DNA of 64,000 bases, taken from assembly GCA_036426205.1 (NCBI GenBank), contig CM071568.1, positions 121,849,314 to 121,913,313 of the forward strand, given 5' to 3'. The notes beneath the pieces were generated by a model. The model saw only the letters and a list, made by a program, of their open reading frames with translations, searched no databases and was not told the DNA's origin. The position numbers were made by a program, and so were the translations under genes. The DNA comes from Ascaphus truei (lineage: Eukaryota > Chordata > Amphibia > Anura > Ascaphidae). Below, piece after piece: positions 10,791 to 23,166 of this stretch. Numbering within the stretch: the stretch's first letter is position 1; the number at the start of each line of letters is the position of its first letter.

Positions 10791-11824
10791 CAACTCCTTT
10801 GGTTGTGCGCTACTTCAATTTTGCTTGTCATTGGATTTTGTTACACGCGGCTATTCACGCCCAAACAGAGACTCCTTGAGTGGGTGAAGAAGATAAAACT
10901 TGAGTATGCTCAATTGACTTTTTTCTGAATGCTGATGCTTTCTCTTGCTGAAGAAATCTATGTATGGACACTTTTGAATGAGACACTAGGGGTGCGGATT
11001 TCATACAATTTGCTCGCCTATGCCTCCAGGGAACTATTATCCATTTATCAAGAAGGGTGCAAGATTTTCCCTCTCAAAGACACTTTGAATATTCCCACTT
11101 ATCTCCCACTCTCAATGGAGGTCTCTTCTTATGTATTTTGATATTTTCAAGAAAGATTCTTATGCTTAAGACCTTTTTCCTGGAATTACACAAATGGGAC
11201 TCCTGATCTAGTATCTGTATTTTTATTTATGTCCTTAAGTCACACCTCAAATATATAGAAAGAACATTGTATAGATTTAATCTAAAAATTGAAGTCTAAT
11301 TTAACATCTCGACTCACAATTTGGTGGAAATAATAAGCATTTCCTGGGAACACAGCACACATAGCATTACTTCCACAAGGACGGGTCTCCATGTTGACTC
11401 CAAGTGTCGGCTCAACTCTGGCTCTGAATTATGACATCACTGGGAGATAGATTTTAAGCGTCTCATGCGTCATTTGGCTCAATGGTCATGCAGTTTCTTG
11501 GAATGTTCAGGGAATTAACCCTGACCCTATGTGTTTCGCTATGACAGGAAGCTGTATAGCTGTTATAATATACTAACATTATCATTTTAATATAAGGTGC
11601 CCTTCATTTATAGATATTCAATATTATTTTTTATTTTAAATGTTTTAGAAATAGAGCTGGAAATGTTAGCTTTAGATTTCTTAGAAGTTTACCTATGATG
11701 ACAATTGGAATTTTGCTGCTTATGGGTTCCTGCAAACTTTTGTTCTCCAGGAGGCTTGCCACCTAACAACAGCTGTTGGGAGTGTAAGCCTCACCTGGTA
11801 ATCACATTCATGAAAGCAACCTTC
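10791..11824. other. About 1 kb with no recognised feature
   Basis: AT-rich sequence. The 70-residue frame at 10929-11141 has no motif I recognise and no supporting context. Confidence 0.5.
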
Positions 11825-12400
11825 TCAGTCTAAGCTGTCCTCCAGTAATGCATATGTTCTAGTAGAAAACCATCTGGCAGCCCTGATTATTACTGACAAG
11901 GCGACACTTTTAGATGCTGCCATGGTTGCAGCAGTCCATCTGATGGAATGGCCTTTAAAGAGAGATGTTTCAATACCAGTTAATCTCATAGCTGTTAAAA
12001 TTTCATCCTTAATAATATTCACTTTAGCCGATCTGAATGGAAGACGAGAGGTCATGAGTAATTGAGAGATCATCAGGATCTGTTGACGGATCCAACTCCA
12101 CAGGTGAATCATCAAGCTTAACAGTGAATGGGAGCAAACAGAAAACAAGGGTTGAGAGCTACTAGCTTGCCCAGAATTGCTGCTAGAGGGATTGGAGGTA
12201 ATGTCAAAAATTACTTTTCCATATTTATTTGGAAACCTAAAGTGCGGATGCATGATGGTGGGAATATCTTGAAGGCATTCCACGCTGAACCTTTTGGTTT
12301 TGATTAAATGATTAAGAAGTTTTACATTGAGGACCAGACGGAAGGATCCAACTGATTTCCTTATGGGAAATAAATAGCTGATCCAACCTTTCATAGACAT
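11825..12400 (-). pseudogene. DIRS-type retrotransposon remnant: RT start joined to tyrosine recombinase end
   Basis: The 191-residue minus-strand frame has two recognisable parts. Residues about 8-55 (SYLFPIRKSVGSFRLVLNVK, LLNHLIKTKRF) resemble the first reverse-transcriptase block of DIRS elements. Residues about 145-185 (FKGHSIRWTAATMAA, IIRAARW) match the C-terminal box of the DIRS tyrosine recombinase, where HSIR carries the His/Arg of the active site. The part between is not recognisable and far too short for the rest of RT, RNase H and the recombinase N-terminus. This is therefore an internally deleted copy whose frame stayed open across the junction. DIRS elements use a recombinase rather than an integrase and are common in frogs. 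Confidence 0.8.
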
Positions 12401-12959
12401 ATCTGCAATTTCTATTCTTTCCTGCTGAAGAGCATTTGTTATTGTTAGGACTGAAACAAAGTTGGCAAAACAAACACTATTTTGCCATAATTGTTCACCA
12501 CTCTTTATGCAAATGTGCCCGAAGTTACTAGGTTGCCAACATCATTCCAACGGGGACTGTCAATCAAAACCTAACCTCGATGCAACAACATATTCTTGTT
12601 TAAGAGACACAATATACAAAGGCCCAGATCTAAAGAGGTCCGTTAGCTCAGTGCTAATAACGGGATGTTATCAAGATCATTAACAGACGTTAATTTCCCT
12701 GAGGCTAACTCATATCCACAAAGCAAATCACATGCAAAAAAACCAGCTAATAGTTATATCAATAGCAAGGCTTGATGCCATGTTAAGTTAGCGCTGCCTC
12801 ACATTCGCGACAAATAACATGTGCAGCTGCTATCATTGTACTCTTTTGACATGGACTCCTACAGCTTTTCATGTGCTGTTCTGATAAGCATTCTAGTTTG
12901 TTTGTATGTTCTAATCCATCATATAATTTATTATATGGGAATCTGTATGCATGGATTTA

Positions 12960-14400
12960 CAGTGTTGATAAAAAGTTTGTGAAACCCAATGATAATTACG
13001 TAAATTCCATAGTTTTTCCATGATAACCTTTTTGAATCAAAATCAGTCTTTTCTTAAATATCCAAAAGGGTTTATATTAACCAATTCCATGTCTTTTGAA
13101 ACAAAATGATGTATGAATTAGACAAACAATGAGTAATTAACTGTCAGGGTATGTGCAAAAGTAAGTGAAACCCTGGTTTTATAAGCTAAATTAAAGGGGA
13201 TAATTAGAATCGGGTGTTTAAATAATTAGGTAGATCTTCATGGGTGAGTTTGGGAGGCCCCATCTTATCTAAAGATCAGAAACTTTGTGAGTTTGGTCAT
13301 CATCAGACAGGGACCTCAGAGAAGCAGTTATTGATGCTCATCAGTCTAGAAAGGTTACAAAACCATTTCTAAGGATTTGGGGCTCCACCAATCCATTGTC
13401 AGACAGATAGTCTACAAATGCAGAAAGTTCAAGACAACAGTCATTCTTCCCAGGAGCTGTCGTCCTACCAAAATCTATCCAAGAACAAACTGGAAAATCA
13501 TCCTTGAAGTCACAAAGAACCCCAGAGTAACATTGAAGGATCTTCAGGCCACTCTCGCCTTGGCTAATGTGAGTGTTCATGACTCAACTATCAGAAAAGG
13601 ACTGAACAAGAATGGTGTTCATAAAAGGAGGACACCACTGCCCTCTAAAAAGAACATTGCTGCCTGTCTGAAGTTTGCAAAAGAACACATAGATGATCTA
13701 CAAGACTTCAGGAACAATCTTCTCTGGATAGTCAAGTCAAAGGTAAAACTTTTTGGCCTCAATGAGAAATGTTATGTTTGGCGAAAACCAGAAACAGAAG
13801 AACCTCATCGCAGCCGTTAAGCATGGTCGTTGGAGTGTGATGGTTTGGGGCTGCCTCAGTACCTGGACGGCTTGTCATCATTGACACAACCATGAATTCT
13901 GCAATGCATCAGAAGATTCTACAGGAGAATGTTAGACTATCCGTCAGTGAGCATTAAGCTGAAGCGAAAGTGGGTCATGCAGCAAGACAATGATCCTAAA
14001 CATACAAGCAGATCAACAAAAGAATGGCAGCAGAAGAAGAAATTCTACGTTTTGGAATGGCCTAGTCAAAGTCCGGACCGAAACCCAGTCGAAATGTTGT
14101 GACAGGACCTGAAGCGAGCCGCCCATGCAAGGAAGCCCTCAAATGTCACTGAGTTGAAGCAGTTCTGTAAGGAGGACTTGGCAAAAATTCCTCAAAACCG
14201 ATGTGAGAAACTGACCAGCAGTTACAGGAAACACTTAGTTGAAGTCATTGCTGCTCCAAGGGGTGTCACCAGGTACTGAATCTAAAAGGTTTTCACTATA
14301 AGTACCTTACAGTGTATTTGCTTTTGTTTCCACATATTCCTTACATAACATTTTATTTTTGTGCATTTTTGTGACTAATGCAATTTTTCAGTGCTTGAGA
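12960..14400 (+). mobile_element. Tc1/mariner element, left end kept, right end decayed
   Basis: The left end begins CAGTGTTGATAAAAAG directly after a TA dinucleotide (12958-12959), the target site of Tc1/mariner elements. A transposase remnant follows from about 13260 to 14279. No clear inverted partner of the left end was found after 14280, so the right end is mutated or lost. Boundary at 14400 is approximate. Confidence 0.75.
13260..14279 (+). pseudogene. Tc1-type transposase pseudogene
   Basis: The intact stretch (13377-13820) starts in the N-terminal helix-turn-helix (LHQSIVRQIVYKCRKFKT) and continues through the second DNA-binding part (NPRVTLKDLQATL, RKGLNKNGVHKRR). Upstream (about 13270-13376) the start of the first helix is in another frame. 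Downstream the catalytic DDE domain is recognisable across shifted frames: VMVWGC near 13840, [16 protein letters not shown] at about 13980, [14 protein letters not shown] near 14057-14100 with the final acidic residue, and an ending EVIAAPRGVTRY before the stop at 14279. The length matches a ~340-residue Tc1 transposase. Several frameshifts make it inactive. It moved the element by cutting and pasting at TA sites. Confidence 0.9.
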
Positions 14401-14552
14401 TAACCACTTTAGGACATTACTGTTTATAATAGGGGCACTTTGGTGATACCTCTTATCTCTGTGCACCAGGACATACTTGAAAACGAGAGGTAACTCTCAA
14501 TGTATTACTTCCTGACAAAACATTTTTATAAATAAAAAACCTACCTACAGTA

Positions 14553-14580
14553 TATAGAGGTATATATATATACCTCTATA
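14553..14580. repeat. Perfect 28-bp palindrome
   Basis: TATAGAGGTA, then (TA)n, then TACCTCTATA. Small and AT-rich; probably simple-repeat derived. Confidence 0.7.
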
Positions 14581-14589
14581 CAATATGTG

Positions 14590-16516
14590 GAGAGACACCT
14601 GTGCACAAAAAGGAGCACATCTGAAGATTATGCTAATGTTAATTATTGGAATATACTTGGCATATCTAAATTAGCATATTTCCCAGGTATCTTTCCAAAA
14701 AGTCTCCCTCTCCATAAAAACTGAAGGCGCTTCCACATTCATCTTAATGCAACTCCTTTTATTCAGCATTTGAATTTGTTAATAGGTCAAAAGACATCTG
14801 ACTCCCTGCTTCACTGACTATTTGCAAATTGTACTGGAGTATTGTGAACATCTTCAGCATATGAAATTCCAGCCACATGAGGATAGGGCTCCCTGTATTA
14901 ATATAGTCTGCATTGCACTCGATAGGCACTTCAGGCAAAAGTAGCCTACTTGTCCGTGCCTTTGAAGGATAATCACAAATAAAGTAAGAACAGCAGACTT
15001 TCAGCAAGATGTCTAAGGAGTTTTCATAAATTATCCCTATTGGTAAGATTGAGCTTGTTAAAAAAAGGTTGATTGTCTGCACATGTTGCATGAACTGTTT
15101 TTGATTAGTGATGACACGAGTTAATTTATAACATGCCTTCTGGGATTTTCAGCCAGAAGATCTGGTGACTATGACATATGCTGCTCCTCTGAAGCATTTG
15201 CAGTAAAAAATAAAATAAAAATAAAAACGTAACATTTCAAAGATTAGATTTGACTAATTACAGAAATAGACAGTTAGGGCTCTCCGTTAGGAAGCTAAGA
15301 ATATTATTTTATTTATTATTATAACTATTGAACATCTACAGATAACACATCTACAGACTCCAGTCTACATTTATGTACGGTGGACATGGATTTTTATAAT
15401 AAACTCATAGACCTTGTGCAGATCCTATTACACAATGAATCTCATTATCTTCATACAGTATATTTTGTGAGTCCATTATTAAATGGTCTACTTCATGACT
15501 GCATTAAACTCATGTTCTACTGCACAAATGAGCCCTTAATAGGTCTTTTCATGAATTTAAAGCTCCCACCTACAAAATAGGTCTATCTATAGTATGCAAT
15601 CTTGTAGCATCCACATTTGTCCGTTTTGTTCAGCTGATAACATAACACTGCTCTACTTAAATATTTGTCATACTCATTTAAACACTTTGGTACTGAGGAC
15701 ACTTATTGTAATTTACTTAATGTATCTTGCCGGTCACTTCACAATACAGTATATCATGGGAAATGAAAACCAAGGCCAAGTGTATGTCATCTAGGCAAAT
15801 CTCTGAATAATGACTTTTATGCATGAAAGCATACATTGCAATATGTCAGCAGTGCTAACAGCCTTTATGTATTTGACAAACAATCTATCATCACAATTCT
15901 TTGTATGAGCAACATACAGTAACTCAATGAACAGCCAGAACAGGTGTCTTCCTTCACCACAGTGTATTCTGTTTGATGCAGCAGGCAAGCCAAGCCCAGT
16001 TATGATAACCCATGTTATGTCAACATTGGGTAAACATACTGATTTTAGACAAGCGCACACCATCAACCAGTGGCAGACACTAATGAACTTCCTTTAATAT
16101 GTTCATTTATTTCCTTTTAATATTTAGTTTGTGCATATATTTCAACTTGTCCTGGAACAGGATTGTGTTTTTCCTCTGGCTTCAGGCTGCCAGCACTCCT
16201 CAGCCTAGCTGTTGCAACAATGTTACTTCAGGCAGTTGCCTTGGCAACCCCCCTGCCTTTTTACCAGAATGGACTGCTCCCCTCCCCATGCCAGGTGGTA
16301 TTGTCCCAGTTAATTTCCCATCAGCCCAGACCAGCATGCTGTCTCTTAGTACCAGCAGCCATCTTGAGCAGTCATCTCTCCTATCCTGGTAAAGTTACTA
16401 ATTTTTACCGATCCCTATATCTTGCATTTAGCCCACTTCCCTCATAGCTCCACTTCCCCTCCATTGCTCTCATGTCCCAGTGTTCCCTCAAATCTTTTCC
16501 CCCCTTTTTATTTGTA
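14590..16516. other. About 1.9 kb with no recognised gene or repeat
   Basis: The open frames at 14759-15091 (minus), 15380-15794 (plus) and 16099-16447 (plus) have no domain or motif I recognise. The 16.16-16.39 kb stretch is less AT-rich and could be part of an LTR element, but nothing confirms it. Confidence 0.5.
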
Positions 16517-17022
16517 TGTTGTTGCCCCAAATATACACTTCAGCAAGTAAGAAGGTTCCCTTGCTTTATATATGGGATTGAGTTAACCTGCCTGTCCCTT
16601 GGCATCTCTCTGGGTGTGCTTGGGCCAGAACAGTAAAAATCAACTCTACAGGAGACAGGCTGAGACGGCTATACAGAGCAAGTAGCTTTACACAGCTAGA
16701 CAGAGCCTGTAGCTTCAAAAACAGTTTCACAGACACAGAAGCTGCAGCACTGCTTAAAAGATTTGTGCATTAAACACAGCACTGTCAGTCTCCTATCCTG
16801 GGCATGCAGGCCCACACAGCTTCACAGTGAGGTACAGCCATCATACCTATGCCTGCGCTACGTCCCCTCGACTAGGGCTACCAAGGGCCACACCACCGGA
16901 CATCTGCCAGGATATGGGTCAGAGCCACAGACACCTGTAAGTACAGCTATCGCTATGCTGACCGCAGCAGAACACCAATCGGCACCATCTGAGACAGTCG
17001 TCCATCGCTGACGCAGGTAACA
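16517..17022 (+). repeat. Possible 5' LTR of the BEL/Pao-like element
   Basis: The segment runs from TGTTG to GGTAACA (inverted ends TGTT/AACA) and stops 47 bases before the gag-like start at 17070. That is the right place and size (506 bp) for an LTR plus primer site. There is no second LTR in the window to compare with, so this is inference. Confidence 0.35.
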
Positions 17023-17069
17023 GGCCACACACCACACACACTGGCTAAAGGCCTACATACACCTGCAGC

Positions 17070-17870
17070 ATGGCAGAACTCCGACACTCACCAGACACCA
17101 TGCATGAGAGTGACAACTCAGACGCTGATACTGCTGTACAATCGCAACAGATTCAGGAAGGCCCAAGGCCTAAGCGGACAGTTACACTTACACAAAAGGC
17201 CCACGAAAAATATGAAGCCGACATTGAGCGCACCGCGACAAGTTGGAAAAAACTGGACTTGAAATGCATAATGTTGCAAGCAATGGCAATTATGAAAAGC
17301 AGCTTGGGCAGGCAATAACTCAATTAAGGTCTAACCACTCGTGCTACCGAGCGCTGTCAGAGACATACATCACCTACTTGACCAGGACTAATACCGGGGA
17401 AAGCCTGCAAGAACGAGGCTTTCAGAATAGTATTGATCTGACACATGACAGCCACGTGCGGACCGCTATCACGGCATCTGAGAGTAGGAGAAAGGACCTT
17501 GCGCTGGAGACTGCATCACAGCATTCCAGCGCATCCATCAAGGTCAGCGCGATCTAACGCGTCTAGCGCAAGCACAAGCGCTACCAAGGCGCGAGCTATC
17601 GCAGAGGCTGCTCGCACAAGGGCCGCATATGCTCAGAAAGAGGCAGTCATGAGACTAGAAAGAGCGCACGTAGAAGAGGAGGAACAGAGGGCCACTGCCG
17701 CTGAAGCCAACACTGTCACTGCTATCACCGCAGCAGCCGCTACATGCAAGAAGACCGAGTTGGACGTGAACCTAGAGGCCCTAAATAAAGAAAGGGAAGC
17801 TGCCACCGCCGTGGCCCTGTCACGCCACAAACGAGGCGGGACCACTGTGCTGAGGTGGGAGAGGATATAA
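17070..17870 (+). pseudogene. BEL/Pao-like gag remnant, three frames
   Basis: Three overlapping plus-strand frames (17070-17318, 17243-17557, 17445-17870) read as one protein broken by frameshifts. The first carries PKRTVTLTQKAHEKYEADIE. The second has ITQLRSNHSCYRALSETY. The third has a low-complexity helical segment (SSASTSATKARAIAEAARTR, then AAYAQKEAVMRLERAHVEEE, then LNKEREAATAVA). This Ser-rich then Ala/Glu-rich coiled-coil layout is what I know from gag proteins of vertebrate BEL/Pao retrotransposons. The class is inferred from that general layout; no protease or RT is seen downstream, so the element is truncated. No intact product is possible. Confidence 0.5.
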
Positions 17871-18060
17871 CGCCACCCACAGCCACGAGGGCCGACTTGA
17901 GTGTAGAATAGTCAGGATATTCGGGCCGGGGCAGGAGAGGTACGGGAAGTAGAAGGTACTGTTAGCCAAGTTAGCCAGCTGAGCATATGTAGGTGCAAGG
18001 GTCCAGTAGCAGAGCAGCAGTGTGGAGGTGTGTAACAGCGTGAGGCTGTGATAGGAGGCA

Positions 18061-18310
18061 GATTCCAGGTGGAGTTTGAGGGCAGGGTTTGTGTCTGTGT
18101 GCGCCTGATTTGCGCGTGCCCGCCGTCCGGGACTTTGTGCTTTTAAGAGGCTGGAGTGCGCGTGAGAGGCACGTGCCGAGCGCCGGGGGAAGCGGCGGGA
18201 CCCGCGACGGCAGGAGCGGGGGTAATGCAGGGAGCCAACACCGGTGAGTGGGGAGCACGCCGAGGGCAGCATGGCTCCCCGAGCCTTAAAAGCCCAAGCC
18301 GAAGTCTTAG
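18061..18310 (+). promoter_or_regulatory. CpG-rich patch with an ATG and splice-donor-like site
   Basis: A ~250-bp island of high CpG density in otherwise CpG-poor DNA. It contains GGTAATGCAGG near 18220 and ACACCGGTGAGTGG near 18240, which looks like a short first exon with a consensus donor. It may be a host or transposon promoter; no downstream exon was recognised. Confidence 0.3.
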
Positions 18311-18686
18311 AAGCAGCCGAATGACAGGATGGTGGGGAGCAATCGTACAGTTGGTTAGCTTCAGAGGATCCAGCCCAACGCACTAAAGCCTATGTGAGGA
18401 GCCTACCCAGTATAAACACCAGCGCACCATTTCTACCTGATGAGGAGGGTATCACAGATGCCGAAGCCTTGCAATGTCCACGTGGAGAAGATGACGTTTC
18501 TTCAAAAGGCGTACACTACCCGGGATAGCCACAGCCACAAAAGTGATCCACATGTCACGTCACAACACGCATCTAAATCCTGGTAAGTGAAGTTGCAGAG
18601 GCCTCACGCGATCCTCCGGAATCAATCAATGGGCATCCTAAATTAAAATACAAAATTAAATAAAATACAATCAATCAATGTGTTTC

Positions 18687-18950
18687 TTACCTTTTCCGGG
18701 ATTCATCCTCCTCAGCCAACTGCTGCACCAACTCTTGACCCACGAAGCAATGATCCTCATCAGCAATGATGCGCAGAAGTCCACGATCCTCAGTTGCTTG
18801 CAGAGGAGGCCCCGGTGAATAGATCTTTCTTCTTTTCTTTCTAATCTTGAACAGGTCCAGGAGATGTTGATCCATCATATTCTTGGGGTAAAATGAGACG
18901 TGACAGGCCATGTTACCAAAAAGGGAGGGAGGCATCAAATCAGGTTCCAT
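18687..18950 (-). CDS. Exon-like ORF of unknown function
   Basis: The 87-residue minus-strand frame begins MEPDLMPPSLFGNMAC and has a basic centre (KIRKKRRK) and an acidic end (QQLAEEDESRKR). At the 3' end the sequence reads CCCGGAAAAGGTAAGAAAC, a good splice-donor match, so the frame may be an exon rather than a whole gene. I do not recognise the family. It may be part of a transposon or an isolated host exon. No partner exon was found in the window. Confidence 0.25.
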   Translation of the reverse strand: MEPDLMPPSLFGNMACHVSFYPKNMMDQHLLDLFKIRKKRRKIYSPGPPLQATEDRGLLRIIADEDHCFVGQELVQQLAEEDESRKR

Positions 18951-19299
18951 GCCTCCTTTTTGTTGCCGTCATATCATTCCAAAAAAGGAAAAGCATCACA
19001 TAGTACATGAAACGAGCACCGCCAGGCACCCCGTCACACGCGGCACGCGCCCTGGGGCCTTAGCCTAAGAGTGAGATGGAGGGGACAGAAATACATGCAA
19101 GGAAGGGAGGAAGGATTTAGTGAGAGTGGGGTAATTGGAGGGGGGAAGAGAGGAGGTGAGTGAGACAGAGGGGAGAGAAATACATGGGAAGAGGGGTGGA
19201 AATAGAGGGGGCTCGCAAGGTGTGAAATGGGAGGGGGGCTCGCAAGACCGCCAACATGGGGGGAAGGGGCGGTCATAACTCTAGTCCTGTGCCCTGGGA

Positions 19300-19773
19300 A
19301 ATCTGTCTGCGGCCCTATGTCTCTGTGTGTGTGTGTGTTCTGTGTCTGTGTGTGTGTGTGTGTTCTCTGTGTCTGTTGGTATCTTTCTCTCTCTCTGTTA
19401 GTGTGTTCTCTGCGTCTGTGTGTGTTTGTGTGTCTCTCTGTGTGTGTCTTTGTTACTGTACCTCTTAATCTGGGTGCAGGTCCCAGGGCCTCTATTTGCT
19501 GCCTCCATGGACCCAACAGTGGCAGAAGTGTAACCTCCCCATGTTTTAGGGGGGAGGGATTCCGCTTTGCGGGTCTGGGGAGGGAGAGAAGATTCTGTTT
19601 TGGGAGGGAAAGAGATTCGGTTTTGGGGGTGGGGATAAGAGATTCCATGGGGGAGGAGATTCCGTTTTGGGGGTTTCCGTTTTGGGGGAGATTCAATTTT
19701 GAGGGGGGAGGGAAGAGATTGATGTACGCAGGGGGGGTGCTATGTTGTGTGTGTGCCGTAGAGGGGGGGTTCA
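19300..19773. repeat. (TGTCTG)n tract then G-rich GAGATTCCGTTTTGGGGG repeats
   Basis: TG/TCTC simple repeat at 19320-19460, then irregular tandem words around GATTCCGTTTTGGGGG at 19540-19710. Frames here are artefacts. Confidence 0.85.
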
Positions 19774-20979
19774 ATTTTGTGTGTGCTGCAGGAGGGAGTG
19801 TTATCTTGTGTGTATGCTGCGGGGAATTCCATTTTCTATGCTGAATAGCAGGGTTGTTATGTGTTGGAGGGGTATTTTGTGTGTTGGGGAACTGGGGTAT
19901 TATGTGTATTGAGGAGAGTATTATGTGTATGGGGAGAGGACGGTGTTATGTGTATTGAGGAGAGGGCGAGACGAAAAATGTAGGGGTGGCAAAAAGTTAT
20001 GGGCCTAAGGGCGGCAAAATTGTAAATCCGCCACTGGTTCCTGGTGTTCCAAGGAAATCGAGTCTTTTCCTCTCTGAGCTTTTAACGCTCTGACTCTGAC
20101 TCACTTTAGGGGAGTAAAGAGATTAGGAAGCTCAAAGAGAACTCGCTCAGAGGAACCAGGTGATTAAAGCGTACGCAGGGATATTATACAGGTGATATAG
20201 TTCCCACCCGTCTGAAGAAGACAAGTCTCCCTTTGGGAAAGGGAAATAGGAGCAAGTGTTTGATTGGGGTGTGAAAGGTGGAATGTGAGTTTGCGCTGTT
20301 AGGAAATGGTTCAGGTAGTTGTTCTGTGATCAAGAACACGGACCCAGCCCAGTGTGGTGAAAGGGGGTTATGGGTGAAAAAAAGCTCCAAGGTGATTCCA
20401 GTGCCAGAAAGAGGGACCCCTGCAAGGTTTATGTATAAGTATACGCTGCGGGCATGTACATTTTTATGTTTCAAATTTGGAAACTGATGTATTGATCAGT
20501 TTAAAGGGGAGATTGATTCAATTAGGATCTACGGTTGTTATTACTAAAAATTTGGATCAATGTCTATTGTGGTATGGGGTAATGGAAAAGCATAAAAAGG
20601 ATAGTAAAATCTGTAGTGGGAAAAATAATATGATATAATAATATAATAATATAATGATAAAACTTAGGAGAAATAAGGTAACTAGAACTTTAAAAAGGTT
20701 GTTTCAAAGTAGTTTTAAAGAAATGCATTTACAGACATCATGAAAGTATTCAAATTCAAATTAGTTATAATTATAAGAATAGATAAGGAAATTCTGATTA
20801 ACTTAGTTGTTGCAGAAATAAAATCAAACTGTTTTGTTTTCACACTATTAGTGTACCTGAGAGTAGTATGATTTCTGATTGTCATACTGTATGTCTGTGT
20901 TCCGTGCTGCAGAATTTAGGGGAACATTTCATTTGTGTGTTTTCTGTTTGTGTGTAACCAGTGCTCACAGGTAATCATA
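19774..20979. other. Left part of copy 1, no gene recognised
   Basis: G/T-rich at first, then AT-rich. It holds no recognised gene or named repeat. Confidence 0.5.
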
Positions 20980-22673
20980 TAGGCATTCTGTTCTAAATGT
21001 TTTGGGTTTTTTTCAACTTCAAATTTTATTGAGTTTTTCCATAAGGCATAACAGACAGTCATATATTTTGTCACCTGAGTGCTCCTAAATAAATGTCAGC
21101 GTCATGCCTCATGACACAAAAACACACAAAACGTCACCACGGGTAGGGAGGAGGGGAGGAGATGAGCTGCTGAATTTTTGGTTCTTGGTCCCCTTAAGGA
21201 CTCTGCTTTTTGCCAACTTCCGACCGGCAGTTCCTCGGCGTATCCCTACATTTGATGACCTATTATCTTACCCTGCGGGATAACCAATTACCTATCACTG
21301 CGTGATTTTTAGACGAGACATTCCGTCCATTCTTAAACCCTTTGCCAACAATCAAAGGAGAACGCACCTAATCCTATCAAAGCCAAACAGTGGCATTGCT
21401 CACCCCCTGGATGTTTGTCTGTGTCAACCATTGGAAATTTGAGCCAGTGTCGTTGACTAAATTCATCAAATTCTCCATCTGGCAGACAAACCAAATTCTG
21501 TTACGAATCTTATCAATAGATGAATTGCATTTTGTTTCCACAATGCTACGATCTCGCACCTCGTGGCTGTTGCAAAATGCGCAACTAATTTATTTTCCGC
21601 TCTGGCTAGTTCTTGCGCTGGCTTGTTTAGCAAGAAGAGCCAGGGTCCAACTGAATTTCGAGGTCCAAAAACCTCTGGAGCCAAATCCTGATTTGCTCCC
21701 ATAAAGGGGCTATTCGAGGCAAGGGCCACAGCAACAAGTTCGCCGGCTATGCGCATTGCTTAGGACACAAGGAGGAGTAACCTGGGATAAATGTAGACAA
21801 TTTTACTGGAGTGAGGTTCCACCTCATTAATACCTTATATGCTTTCTCCTTCAATGTCGTGCATATGGAACTTTTGGTTGCTGCTTTGAATATCTCCTTC
21901 CAGTCCTCGTCTTCTAAAGTCACGTCTAAATCCGACTCCCATTGGGCCATGAAATTTAATTTCTGTGAATAGTCTTTACCCAAACTGATCACTTCTCCGT
22001 ACATTCTAGATGTTAGTCTCCGTGTGTCATAACCCAACACACAGAGCGTTTCAAAATTTGTCAGCGGTGGACGTGTCGTGTGTTTGGAATAAAATGCCCG
22101 GATTTGGAGTTACCTAAAAAATTCTGTGTTAGGGATGTCTTTTTCTGTTCAAATGTCTTAATGGTGATTCTACCCTTCAAATCCTTCAATCTCCCAAACC
22201 CCTGAGGCCTCCCAGATTGCGAGTGAATTGAGCATCGAAGACATCGGTTTGTTTAATGTGTTAAGTCTAGATTTGGGCTACCAGATTAGTTTGCACAGTT
22301 CCAATGGGGCACATAATTCACTTTCTAAAGCCACCCATCTGCGCATGCCCGGGTCCATGTACCACTGTATAATTTGACATAATTGAGCCACTTTGTAATA
22401 TGAAAGCAAGGTACCACTAACGCGCCAGCCGCTTTAGGTCTTTGAAGAATTTTTGCTTTAATACGTGGTTTCTTGTTCCTCCAGATACATTTTGATATCT
22501 GAGATTGCAAGGACAAAATGTCCGCGGTAACGACAGGGATCGGAAGAGTCTGAAACAAATATAGGATTGAGGTAGGTTAATTTTGACGCTGTAAATTCTT
22601 CAAAGCCAAAAGATTCCGTACAAGGACCACTCCTCCAGATCTCCTCTCAAGGACTGCAAGAGTTTCGGATACC

Positions 22674-23166
22674 TCCTGACGAAGCACGTAGTGCGAAACG
22701 CGTAGAGGTCACGACAGGTCACTCTGCGCGTATCCTGACAGGCTGAGATGGCGTTTGCAGGGAGCTCAGGCGGTGGCAACATCTCTGCGGTGGCGTGGTC
22801 CGGACCCTTAACGTTCACCGCGGAACCCGCTCTGGGCTTCAGTGTAAGTCTCCATCTCCCCCTGTCAGCATCAGGCAGTTGTTCAGCTATTATTTTTAGC
22901 CATATTCTGGATACATATATCTTGTTTTATTGAACATTGTCTTCCTTTTTTATATATTTTTTATATATTTTCTGTTATGTTGTTTATAGATTTAGTTTTA
23001 TTAGATATATTTTATTATTGATGTGGTTTCTGTTCATTGTAACTTAACCCGGATCTATGGCTCATATGTACTGAGGTGGGGTTGGATCCCCTCGATTATT
23101 TCTTGTTTTATTAATAAATAATTTACAATATTTTAATCTCCGGTGCGCATTGTGTGCATTTTTCTT
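22674..23166 (+). mobile_element. Penelope-like short insertion inside the L1, starting at the hairpin
   Basis: L1 coding similarity stops at TTTCGGATACCT (left) and resumes at TTTCGAATACTT (right), a ~12-bp target duplication with two mismatches. The ~490-bp insert begins within 2-3 bases of the hammerhead-like CTGACGA box at 22676. It ends after an AT-rich stretch and a GGTGCGCATTGTGTGC block. No coding capacity is seen. Confidence 0.65.
22676..22705 (+). ncRNA. Hammerhead-like hairpin, locus 2 (best core match)
   Basis: CTGACGA, one A, stem GCAC, loop GTA, stem GTGC, then GAAACGCGTAG. This locus has the consensus CUGANGA and GAAA boxes, with one extra A before the stem. Stem I and a cleavage triplet are not convincing by eye. 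Confidence 0.5.

Noticed and set aside
16163..16447. Possible host exon (94-residue frame)
   Set aside because: No recognisable motif, two overlapping frames equally open, and no clear splice sites around it.
22672..22712. Calling a functional hammerhead ribozyme outright
   Set aside because: The core boxes fit, but there is one extra base before stem II and I could not identify a convincing stem I or NUH cleavage triplet by eye. It is reported as hammerhead-like.
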